A stretch of DNA of 64,000 nucleotides from Sphingopyxis sp. MWB1 (GTDB lineage: Bacteria; Pseudomonadota; Alphaproteobacteria; Sphingomonadales; Sphingomonadaceae), in the NCBI RefSeq assembly GCF_000763945.1, contig NZ_JQFJ01000002.1:1550001-1614000 (forward strand). The letters are read 5' to 3'. Of this stretch, positions 1 to 8,500 are shown piece by piece. The notes beneath the pieces are model-generated. The model was not told the DNA's origin and made no database searches. It was given only the letters and a program-made list of their open reading frames with translations. The translations under genes were made by a program, and so were the position numbers. How positions within the stretch are numbered: position 1 is the stretch's first letter; each line of letters begins with the position of its first letter.

Positions 1-558
1 CACGAATTAGTCCACATCGCCTGCCACGCCAATGTCTCGCATAAGCGGTTGAATGATCGAGCCTTCTACAAGGCGATTGAGAAGCAGGCCGATCAAATCG
101 CATCGGCCATGTTGCTGCCAGAAGCAGAGTTCGTCGGCGAACTCTACGCTCCTTCGCTGGACGGGTTTTTGACCCTGAAGGAACGCTGGGGGGCGTCTGT
201 TGCCGCCATGATTATGCGCAGCAAGCAGCTCGATCTTATAGATGACGATGATGCGCGGCGCCTCTGGATAAACTACAATCGCCGCGGCTGGCGCAACGGC
301 GAGCCACTGGATGGAAAACTCGAAAAGGAAGAACCTCACCTAATTCGACGCAGCTTCGAGCTTCTCATGGAAGAAGGTGTGCAATCGGCTTCTCAAATCG
401 TGAAAGCTCTCCCGTTCCCGACAGCTGACTTGGAAGAGTTGGCGGACCTAGAGCCGGGAGCCCTTTCGGGAGAAACTCAATCTCGCGCTGCACCAATCTT
501 GAAGGACGAGTTTCGTCAAGATTCCAATGTGGTGAGTATTTTCGGGAGAAAGGGCTAG
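1..558 (+). CDS. ImmA/IrrE-family metallopeptidase, 5'-truncated by window start
   Basis: The reading frame is open from base 1 and encodes HELVH in the first five visible codons. This fits the zinc-binding HExxH of ImmA/IrrE (COG2856) peptidases. About 25 residues later comes a stretch with KQADQIASAMLLPEAEF, matching the family pattern in which a conserved Glu and an alanine-rich helix lead to an L-L-x-P motif. The remaining ~150 residues are the usual helical C-terminal part. Known members cleave phage- or element-type repressors or DNA-damage regulators. Here it sits at the edge of a defence island and may control it, which is inference. The N-terminus, possibly with a helix-turn-helix domain, is outside the window. 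Confidence 0.75.
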   Translation, partial: HELVHIACHANVSHKRLNDRAFYKAIEKQADQIASAMLLPEAEFVGELYAPSLDGFLTLKERWGASVAAMIMRSKQLDLIDDDDARRLWINYNRRGWRNGEPLDGKLEKEEPHLIRRSFELLMEEGVQSASQIVKALPFPTADLEELADLEPGALSGETQSRAAPILKDEFRQDSNVVSIFGRKG

Positions 559-566
559 ACCTACCT

Positions 567-784
567 TCATCGCTTTTCAGCCAGCTTGTGTGAGATCTCT
601 GCCCACCGCTCTGCCGTTATGTTCTGAGCACGCTTCTTGCCGTGTTTGCTGCCAAGCCGAGCGGCGGTGCTTTTCAGCTCGTTGCGGTCGTCCTCGTCGA
701 TCTCGCCTGTCGCAATCTTCCGACCATGACAGCAAGGCCGATGGCGTCGCTCGGGTGCTTCTGTCCTTGTGGGCCTTTAGGCAT
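567..784 (-). pseudogene. Small conserved alphaproteobacterial protein, broken by a one-base frameshift
   Basis: Frame 1 from the ATG at 784 reads MPKGPQGQKHPSDAIGLAVM then VG. The family normally continues with KIATGE, and that continuation is present in another frame immediately afterwards, running KIATGEIDED to AEKR and stopping at 567. Restoring one A near 716-720 (GGAAG to GGAAAG) would give one uninterrupted 72-residue protein. I recognise the pattern (MPKGPxGxKRPADxIGxAVxVxxIATGE, then a basic Ala/Arg-rich tail) as a common short hypothetical family in alphaproteobacteria, of no function known to me. Its start overlaps the stop of 777-1097, so it was the last gene of that operon. A sequencing error or programmed frameshift would equally explain the break. 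Confidence 0.65.
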
Positions 785-1097
785 CGCTCTCGCTGTTGTC
801 ATGTTTCGCCGACTCAAGGGAAGCCAGATAATCATCGCGCCACGGCAAATCATCGAAAGACGGCTCATAGCCTCTTTCACGATATTCCGATTCCGAAAGC
901 GGCATGTCTGACCCGCCATGAACATCTTGGACTTGCGCGTCCGCTTCCAACGGCGCGGGATTCTTGTATCGATAAATGCCGCGTCGAAGCGTCCTAGGGT
1001 CAACAGTCATACGGCCTCCCATGCTTTCCGCTAAGTATCTAGCTGATGCACGGCCGGATTGAAACCGCAAGCCCTTATAATACTCAAGCATGCGCAT
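777..1097 (-). CDS. Hypothetical protein, 106 aa, downstream of the NTase-HEPN gene
   Basis: The chosen ATG at 1097 lies 16 bases after the stop of the NTase-HEPN gene. The open frame extends further upstream, but only over the coding region of that gene. The protein begins MRMLEYYKGLRF. It has a region rich in Arg (MTVDPRTLRRGIYRYKN) and an acidic C-terminal half with SEYRERGYEPSFDDLPWRDD. There are no membrane segments, Cys clusters or motifs that I recognise. Its stop codon overlaps the start of the small frameshifted gene by eight bases, so the three genes look co-transcribed. It may assist or antagonise the NTase-HEPN protein; that is only positional inference. Confidence 0.55.
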   Translation of the reverse strand: MRMLEYYKGLRFQSGRASARYLAESMGGRMTVDPRTLRRGIYRYKNPAPLEADAQVQDVHGGSDMPLSESEYRERGYEPSFDDLPWRDDYLASLESAKHDNSESDA

Positions 1098-1113
1098 TAT
1101 CGGCGCAACGTGA

Positions 1114-2034
1114 TTATGTGCGGGCGGCCCTTTCCAGTTCCACGATCTTGTCGGAGCAGACCCGATGCACAACGCGGCTGAGTTCTTCGATGCGCTCCCC
1201 GAGCCAGATCAGTTCCTCTTCGCTGATCCGGTAATGTTTTGAATATCGTGCCTTCGTGTATGCTTCTTTCAGTTTTTGAAACATCGCGCGCTCAGCACGA
1301 TTGGTCTCGGGCCAAACACCGTGCAGCCGACGGTCGAGTCCTTCGGCAAGCGAACGCAGGAAGGCGATATTGTGGTTGTATGGGGTGTAGTAGGTCAGTG
1401 TGAGAAGGAGGCCTGAATATAAGCGTTCGGCTGCCTGGTGCAGTAAGAAGGCGGCTTCCTTGGGACGTTTCTGCTTCGTTAAATCCCGCGACGTATTCAA
1501 CCACACGACCGCTCCGGGGTAGTAATCCTCGAAGTATTCCTTCGCTGCCGCGAGAGCCTGCTTTGGCGTTTTGGGTTTGGGCGTTGCCAGTTCCCGATCA
1601 TCCGCTTCGTAAAGAGCAATCCCGTCTTTCGCGACCTCCATGAAGAAGACGCGGCCATGCGCGAGTCCGTCATTCACCTCATGCAGCGAATGGACGATGA
1701 AGTTGACGGGCGTTGGAAGCGTTTTCTCGATCGTATAGGCCCGGATCAACCGCTCCTCGGCCTTCGCCCAGTAGGCGGCACGATCGGTCAACTCTTTCTG
1801 GCTGACGATGACGAGGATGTCATAGTCGGATTTATACTGGTTCGCCGATGCGGGCGCATCGACCCAATCGCCGCGCGCATAGCTACCGAACAGGATGATT
1901 TTGAGGATGCGGGCGCCCTTTCGCGGGCCGGTCGCATTTTCCGTAGCCGCACCGAATTCGTCGAAGATGATCGCGACGATGCGCTCAAGCTCGCGCTGCT
2001 TCGCGGCAGGAAGGTGATCGAGGTCAGTGCGCAT
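1114..2034 (-). CDS. Nucleotidyltransferase-HEPN fusion protein
   Basis: A 306-residue protein if started at the ATG at 2034; 19 further codons are open upstream but lack a better start. Residues ~45-80 carry a minimal nucleotidyltransferase core: ILFGSYARGDW followed by SDYDILV, that is GSx9-10D with the second acidic pair of the polymerase-beta fold. Residues ~170-300 form a helical HEPN domain, with EAAFLLHQAAERLYSG and a C-terminal KARYSKHYRI segment. The two domains are usually separate proteins (MNT antitoxin and HEPN RNase toxin); here they are one chain. In MNT-HEPN pairs the transferase AMPylates the toxin. It is divergent from the helicase operon across a ~210 bp gap, suggesting coordinated control. 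Confidence 0.82.
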   Translation of the reverse strand: MRTDLDHLPAAKQRELERIVAIIFDEFGAATENATGPRKGARILKIILFGSYARGDWVDAPASANQYKSDYDILVIVSQKELTDRAAYWAKAEERLIRAYTIEKTLPTPVNFIVHSLHEVNDGLAHGRVFFMEVAKDGIALYEADDRELATPKPKTPKQALAAAKEYFEDYYPGAVVWLNTSRDLTKQKRPKEAAFLLHQAAERLYSGLLLTLTYYTPYNHNIAFLRSLAEGLDRRLHGVWPETNRAERAMFQKLKEAYTKARYSKHYRISEEELIWLGERIEELSRVVHRVCSDKIVELERAART

Positions 2035-2061
2035 GACTATGAATCTTTGGGCATTCCCTGT

Positions 2062-2074
2062 CCCTTGGCAAGGG
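2062..2074. promoter_or_regulatory. Perfect palindrome in the divergent intergenic region (candidate operator)
   Basis: CCCTTGGCAAGGG is a perfect 6+1+6 palindrome, 27 bases upstream of the NTase-HEPN start and inside the 2035-2247 gap that separates it from the helicase operon. No convincing sigma-70 boxes were found. It could be an operator for a regulator of either unit, or chance. Confidence 0.3.
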
Positions 2075-2247
2075 CAATCGCTACGACGCACCGTGATATA
2101 GCGTCATCGAATGGTGAGATTCGCCAAGCCACGCTTCGTAGAATCATCATATGGCATGCAGGGGCTTGAACTGGGCTGGCAGTTGGTCGAACACATCCTT
2201 AGCGAACGAGCCTTGCCGTTCAAAGGGAAGGTTTAACGATAGGGGCG

Positions 2248-5200
2248 ATGACACAGTCGGTTATGAAATCTGGAATTCGTGACAATCGCGGTCGAGGTTC
2301 GGCTGCCAGCTTCCTTATAGAAAAGGCCAGAGCCGGAAGTGAGCTTTCGGTGGTCTCCGCCTATTTCACTAGCTTTGCGTATGCACGACTTGCCGAAACT
2401 TTGGACGGAATTGGCAAACTCCGATTTTTGTTCGGGGAGCCGCGCTTCATCGACAGCGTTGAAAGTGAAGATCTTTGCCCCCCAGCCTTTTCGTTGGAGG
2501 AGGACCGCCTAACTCTAACGGATGGCCTGCGGAAGCCAGGTGCCGCAATTCAATGCGCCGATTGGATCAGAGAGAAGGCAGAAATTCGTTCGATCAAGCG
2601 AGCGGGCTTGATGCATGGCAAGCTTTATCACGTTCACGACGGTAAGCGCGATCATGCGCTTGTCGGCAGCTCGAACTTTACGATCAAAGGTCTCGGCCTG
2701 ACTGATGAACCAAACATCGAGTTAAACCTGATCGTCGATTCTGACCGTGATCGCGATGATCTGCTAGCATGGTTTAACGAACTCTGGTCGGACGATGAGC
2801 TGACCGAAGACGTTCGCGACGAAGTGCTAGAGCGACTTGAACGGCTCTATCGCCACAACAGTCCTGAATTCGTTTACTTCAAAACGCTGTATCACATCTT
2901 CACTCAATTCCTTGCCGACCAAACGGTCGAGGATGCCAAGCTCGACGATGCCCGGTTTAGCGAAACTGCGATCTGGAAGACATTGTTTGAGTTTCAGCGT
3001 GACGGCGTCAAAGCCGTGCGCTCCAAATTGGATCGGTATGGCGGATGCATCCTGGCTGACAGCGTTGGCTTGGGAAAAACCTTCATTGCGCTGGCTGTCA
3101 TAAAATGGTTTGAACTGCGCAATCAGCGGGTGCTCGTCCTGTGCCCGAAGAAACTCCGCGACAACTGGACAGAATTTCTTGCCCAGAACAACCATGAAAC
3201 TAACCCACTTCTCGCCGACCGGTTTTCTTATACGGTCCTTTCCCACACGGATTTGACCCGGTCGTCTGGCAAGGTTGGGGACATCAATCTAGCCTCGTTC
3301 AACTGGGGCAACTACGATCTCGTCGTCATCGACGAATCTCATAACTTCCGCACAGCGTCGCGCGGAAAATCAAACGGTGGATCGGATTATCGGCCAAGCC
3401 GTTATGAAAAACTGATCGATGAGGTTATAGGATCGGGCTTAAAGACCAAGGTCTTGATGTTGTCGGCAACGCCGGTCAACAACGATCTATCCGACTTGAA
3501 AGGTCAACTCGATCTGGTGCTGGCCAGCAAACCTGACGCATTTCTCGACCTTGGAATTTCAAACCTATCGGGCGTGATCGGCGACGCGCGCCGTAAATTC
3601 AAAGACTGGCTCAAGGCAGGCGGGAAAGATCGCAATTCTTTGATCGGGCGGCTGCCGCCTGCGCTTTTCGGCCTGCTCGATGGGGTGACCATTGCAAGAT
3701 CGCGACGCCATGTCGAACGACATTACGCATCGGCAATGGCGGCAATCGGTCATTTCCCTGAACGAGAGCGCCCAGAATCTGTATTCGCGCAAATCGACAC
3801 CGAAAGCGAATTTCCAGCCTTTGCCCATGTCCACGATGAGATCAACTCTCTGCGGCTGGCCCTCTATAATCCGCTCATGTTCGTCCATGATGAACACAAG
3901 CACCGCTATGATCTCGGCGGTAATTTCGATCAGGCTAACCGCGAACGGTTCTTGATTGGGATCATCAAGACCGGCCTGCTGAAGCGGCTGGAAAGCTCGG
4001 TAAATTCGTTCGGGACTTCTATGGCACGGCTTTGTGACCGCATAGACGCCCGCCTCGCGGACATTGAGACGTTTAAGACCGGCCAAGCGAAAACGCTGTC
4101 TGCAACCGACCTGCCTGACGAGGCAGAGGGCGACGAGGAATTGGAAGTAGCCTTCGAAGTCGGTGGCGCGCTCAAATACAATCTAGCGCACATGGATGTT
4201 GAAGGCTGGGCCAACGCGTTGCGGGGCGATAGGGAGCGCCTAGAGAAGTTGAAGGACGCGTCATTCGACGTGTCCCCGGTCCGAGATGCCAAGCTGGCCG
4301 AACTCAAGAAAATTCTAGCCAAAAAATTCAGCGATCCAACGATCAACCGTTCGGGCGAGACCATCCGCAAGGTTATCGTGTTCACGGCATTTTCCGATAC
4401 AGCGCAATATCTATACCAGGAGCTCATGCCGTTTGCACACGCGCATGGGGTGCACAGCGGTCTCGTGACTGGTGGCGGTGATACGATGGCGACAATCGGC
4501 AAGGCCCGATATCAGGACATACTCACTAACTTCGCACCGCGTGCGAAGAATCGCGCCGCGATGAAAGGACTACCCCAGAACGAAGAAATCGACCTGCTCA
4601 TTGCGACCGATTGTATCTCAGAAGGGCAGAATCTTCAGGATGCGGACCTCCTTATCAACTTCGACATCCACTGGAACCCGGTCCGGCTGATTCAGCGGTT
4701 TGGTCGCATCGATCGGATCGGCAGCCTCCACGACAGCATCAGGATGATCAACTTCTGGCCGACGCCCGATCTCAACCACTACATCAATCTCAAGGGCCGG
4801 GTGGAAGCACGCATGGCGCTGGTCGATCTCTCCGCAACCGGCGAAGACAACATTCTTGCCGATGCCAAGAATGCGGCGGAAGCCGATCTCAAGTGGCGCG
4901 ACAAACAGTTGCTGCGCTTGAAGGATGAAGTTTTTGATCTGGAGGATGAGCAGGAAGGCGTTACCCTCACCGAATTCTCGCTCGAAGATTTTCGCGCCGA
5001 TCTCCTCCATTTCTCGCGCCAGAATCAGGCCCAGCTTGAGGGTGCCCCCCTCGGCATCAGCGCGATTGTGCCGCCGAATGGTGACGGCACGCCCTTCGAT
5101 CCCGGCGTGATCTTCTGCCTCAAACGCAACGGCAAGCAGCTTGCCGAGGACCAGAAGCCGGTCGGCGGTCTCGATCCTTTCTTCCTAATCTATGTTCGCG

Positions 5201-5529
5201 ATGACGGCTCGATCAGGTATGGCTTTGCCGCTCCCAAGACCATCCTCGATGCCATGCGCGCACTTTGTGTTGGGCGGACCGAACCAATTGCGACGCTTTG
5301 CGAGGCCTTTGACCGGGAGACCGACAAAGGTCAGAACATGGAGGGCTACGATAGCCTGGCATTGTCAGCCGTCGAAGCCATCAAATCCAGCTATGCCGGT
5401 CGGGCGCTCAGCGCGCTAGCTGCAAACAAGGGCGGCAAGTTGGCCGATGCAACGGCGCAGCCGCGCAGTGAAGGGGACTTTGAGCTGATTACCTGGCTGA
5501 TCATCAAGCCGGACGGGGATGCGGCATGA
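2248..5529 (+). CDS. PLD-SNF2 helicase (DEAD-like, helicase subunit of defence operon)
   Basis: A 1093-residue protein. Residues 1-190 form a phospholipase-D-like domain with HGKLYHVHDG (H123, K125) and GSSN at 140-143, a single HKD half-site. Residues ~245-830 form a SNF2-type superfamily 2 helicase: a Q-like FEFQRDGVKAV, Walker A DSVGLGKT (271-278), DESH (362-365) and SATP (406-409). The C-terminal RecA lobe shows KVIVFTAFSDT (~708) and QRFGRIDRIG (~816), the arginine finger motif VI. The ~270 C-terminal residues are unassigned. The start ATG follows AGGGG. It is first in a four-gene operon and its stop overlaps the methyltransferase start (ATGA). Known relatives translocate on DNA in defence systems; nuclease activity of the PLD part is possible but unproven. 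Confidence 0.88.
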   Translation: MTQSVMKSGIRDNRGRGSAASFLIEKARAGSELSVVSAYFTSFAYARLAETLDGIGKLRFLFGEPRFIDSVESEDLCPPAFSLEEDRLTLTDGLRKPGAAIQCADWIREKAEIRSIKRAGLMHGKLYHVHDGKRDHALVGSSNFTIKGLGLTDEPNIELNLIVDSDRDRDDLLAWFNELWSDDELTEDVRDEVLERLERLYRHNSPEFVYFKTLYHIFTQFLADQTVEDAKLDDARFSETAIWKTLFEFQRDGVKAVRSKLDRYGGCILADSVGLGKTFIALAVIKWFELRNQRVLVLCPKKLRDNWTEFLAQNNHETNPLLADRFSYTVLSHTDLTRSSGKVGDINLASFNWGNYDLVVIDESHNFRTASRGKSNGGSDYRPSRYEKLIDEVIGSGLKTKVLMLSATPVNNDLSDLKGQLDLVLASKPDAFLDLGISNLSGVIGDARRKFKDWLKAGGKDRNSLIGRLPPALFGLLDGVTIARSRRHVERHYASAMAAIGHFPERERPESVFAQIDTESEFPAFAHVHDEINSLRLALYNPLMFVHDEHKHRYDLGGNFDQANRERFLIGIIKTGLLKRLESSVNSFGTSMARLCDRIDARLADIETFKTGQAKTLSATDLPDEAEGDEELEVAFEVGGALKYNLAHMDVEGWANALRGDRERLEKLKDASFDVSPVRDAKLAELKKILAKKFSDPTINRSGETIRKVIVFTAFSDTAQYLYQELMPFAHAHGVHSGLVTGGGDTMATIGKARYQDILTNFAPRAKNRAAMKGLPQNEEIDLLIATDCISEGQNLQDADLLINFDIHWNPVRLIQRFGRIDRIGSLHDSIRMINFWPTPDLNHYINLKGRVEARMALVDLSATGEDNILADAKNAAEADLKWRDKQLLRLKDEVFDLEDEQEGVTLTEFSLEDFRADLLHFSRQNQAQLEGAPLGISAIVPPNGDGTPFDPGVIFCLKRNGKQLAEDQKPVGGLDPFFLIYVRDDGSIRYGFAAPKTILDAMRALCVGRTEPIATLCEAFDRETDKGQNMEGYDSLALSAVEAIKSSYAGRALSALAANKGGKLADATAQPRSEGDFELITWLIIKPDGDAA

Positions 5530-8500
5530 ACGCCCAACGCTCGGCTATCGATGATGCCATCCGCGCCTTTGCGGACGCGCCGTTGCAGGAAGCGGGCCTC
5601 GGTTTACTCGATACGCTCGGATATCGCAGCGCCAAGACTATCGCGCTCGACGGCAGTCCGGCAACCTTTGCCCGCGAAGTCGATCACGAAGGAAAGCTCT
5701 CTGCCAAGCCCGCCTGCTTTGACCGATGGCAGGAAGTCCAGTTCCTGTTCCAGCTCACCAATGACGAAATTCCGATGTTGGCTCACGGCCAATCGGCCTT
5801 TGACCTCCAAGAGAAATATGGTCGCAGCATCGTCGACAGCTTCGTCTTCCTCGCGATCGCGCTCGAAGGCGATGACTGGAAGCGCGGTGCCCTGGCGGGG
5901 ATCACTCGCGCGGTAAACGCCATGTTCGCCATGCCGGTGATCATCCTGTTCAAGCATGGCGCACGCTTTTCGCTGGCAGCGAGCGAGCGCCGTCCCAATC
6001 GTCGTGACGCGAGCCGCGACGTGCAGACGGGCCGTATCTCAATTATCCTCGGCGTCTCGACCGAGCGCCCCCATCGCGGCCATCTCAGCATCTTGGCCAA
6101 GCTCGATTGGCGCGCGATGCGCTCGCGGCCTTCAAATTTCGAGGAACTCTACGCGTGTTGGCGTGCCGCGCTGTCGACCAAGACGCTCAACGAGGCCTTC
6201 TACAAGGAACTCAGCCACTGGTTCTTCTGGGCGCGCGACTGCGTCACCTTCCCCGAAGGGGCGGGTGAAAAGGCTGAAGTTCCCCTTATCCGCCTGCTCA
6301 CCCGCGTCATTTTCTGCTGGTTCATCAAGGAGCGCGGCCTGATCCCAGACAGCCTGTTCCGAATCGAAGGCGTGCGCCCGCTGCTAAGGTCCGATCCCGC
6401 GAAGGCGGGTGACGAAGGCAACTACTACCGCGCCATTCTGCAAAACCTGTTCTTCGCCACGCTCAACACCGAAATGGGCGAGGGTCGCAAATGGCGCTCG
6501 AAGAGCAGCGGGAGCGGACAGGATGGGCACCACATGGTGCACAGCCTCTACCGCTACCAGGAGCTGTTCGCCGACCCCGATGCGGCGCTGGCGCTGTTCC
6601 GCACCGTGCCCTTCCTCAACGGCGGCCTCTTCGAATGCCTCGACCGCGAAGTCACGGCAAAGGAGCTGGAACGCGACCCCGACCTGGCTAAGCGGGCGCC
6701 GGACGGCAAGCGCCTGCGCGTCGATGGCTTCTCGGATCACCCCAAGAACCCGCTGCATATCCCCAACCGGGTATTCTTCGGCGACGAAATCAAGGTCGAT
6801 CTCAATGCCATCTACGAGACCAAAGGCAAGGATTATAGGGCGAGAGGCCTGTTCACCCTGTTCGACGATTACGTCTTCACGGTTGAGGAGAACACCTCGG
6901 TCGAGGAAGAGGTTGCGCTCGATCCCGAGCTGCTGGGCAAGGTCTTCGAAAACCTGCTCGCGTCCTACAACGAGGAAACCAGTACTACCGCGCGCAAGAA
7001 ATCCGGCGCGTTCTACACCCCGCGCTATGTCGTCGATTACATGGTACGCGAGACGCTGGCGCACCAGTTCACCCGCTCACTGATGGCTGCGCGCCCGGCC
7101 GACAACGGCGGTATCAGGCCCAATGCGCAGACCTTCGATCTTGGGCCTGCTCCGGGTGAGCTGGCGATGGAACCGGGCAAGCTGCGCGGAAAGGTGGACG
7201 ATGCGGGGTCGGAATTTGCCGACCGGGTTGCCGCCCTGCTCGATCCTACCCAGCCCGTGCCAAACTTCACCGACAAGGAGGCGGAAACGCTGATTGCCAC
7301 CATCGAGGATTTGAAAGTGCTCGATCCGGCATGCGGATCGGGTGCCTTTCCGATGGGCATGTTGCAGGCGTTGATGGAAGTACTGCGCCGCCTCGATCCC
7401 GACAATGCTCGGTGGAAGGCGACCTTGCGAGCACCATTGCAGCGCCGCGTGTCCGACGCGCGCAATTACGATATCACTCGGCGCGAAACCGAGCTGGAAG
7501 AGGCCGAAGCTGCGCTCGCCGCCTTCGATGAAGAATTCGCCGACAACGACCTCGCAGATTATGTCCGCAAGCTGCACCTGATCGAAAAGTGCCTCTACGG
7601 CTCGGATATTCAGCCGATCGCCATCCTGATTGCCAAACTGCGCTTCTTCATCAGTCTTGCGGTCGAACAGAAGCCGCATAAGGAAAGGCCCAATCTCGGC
7701 ATCAAGCCGCTGCCCAACCTGGAAACCAAGCTGGTCGCCGCCAACAGCCTGATTCCGCTTGAGCGCCCAAAGCAGGACGACCTGTTCGCCAATCCGCGCA
7801 TTCGCGAGCTGGAGCGCCTGACCGAGGACGCAACCCAGCGCCACTTCGGCGCGCGGACGATGAAGACCAAGCGCAAATACCGCGACTTGATCCAGTCCTA
7901 CCGCGACGAACTGTCAGAAATCCTTGAACACGAGCATTCACTCAAACACGAGGATGCTCTGAAGGCCGCCGCCTGGAATCCGTTCGATCAGAACGCCAGC
8001 GCGCCTTTCTTCGATCCGCTGTGGATGTTCCAGATGCACGACGGGTTCGATATCGTGATCGGCAACCCGCCCTATGTCCGACACGAGAAGATCAAGGATC
8101 AGAAGCCTGCGCTGGAAAAGGTCTACGGCCAGAAGGACAGCAAGGGCATCCCGCTCGGCAGCTATGCCGGAACTGCGGATTATCTGGTCTATTTCATCGA
8201 ACGCGGCCTGCGCCTGCTCAAGCCCGGTGGAGCCTTCAGCTACATCACTTCGAACAAGTGGTATCGCGTCAAATATGGCGAGAACCTGCGTTTCTGGGTC
8301 ACACGCAACACCAGACTGATCAGCATCATCGATTTCGGTGATGCCGACGTGTTTGAGGCCGTCGCCTATCCCACCATCCTAGTCGCAGAGCGGCGCGATG
8401 GTGCAGGCCCATTGCCTGATGATCGATTCCGCGCGCTAAATTGGCAGGACCTTGGTGAGGATGCCGATAAGGAACACTTTTGGACATATCTCGAACGTGC

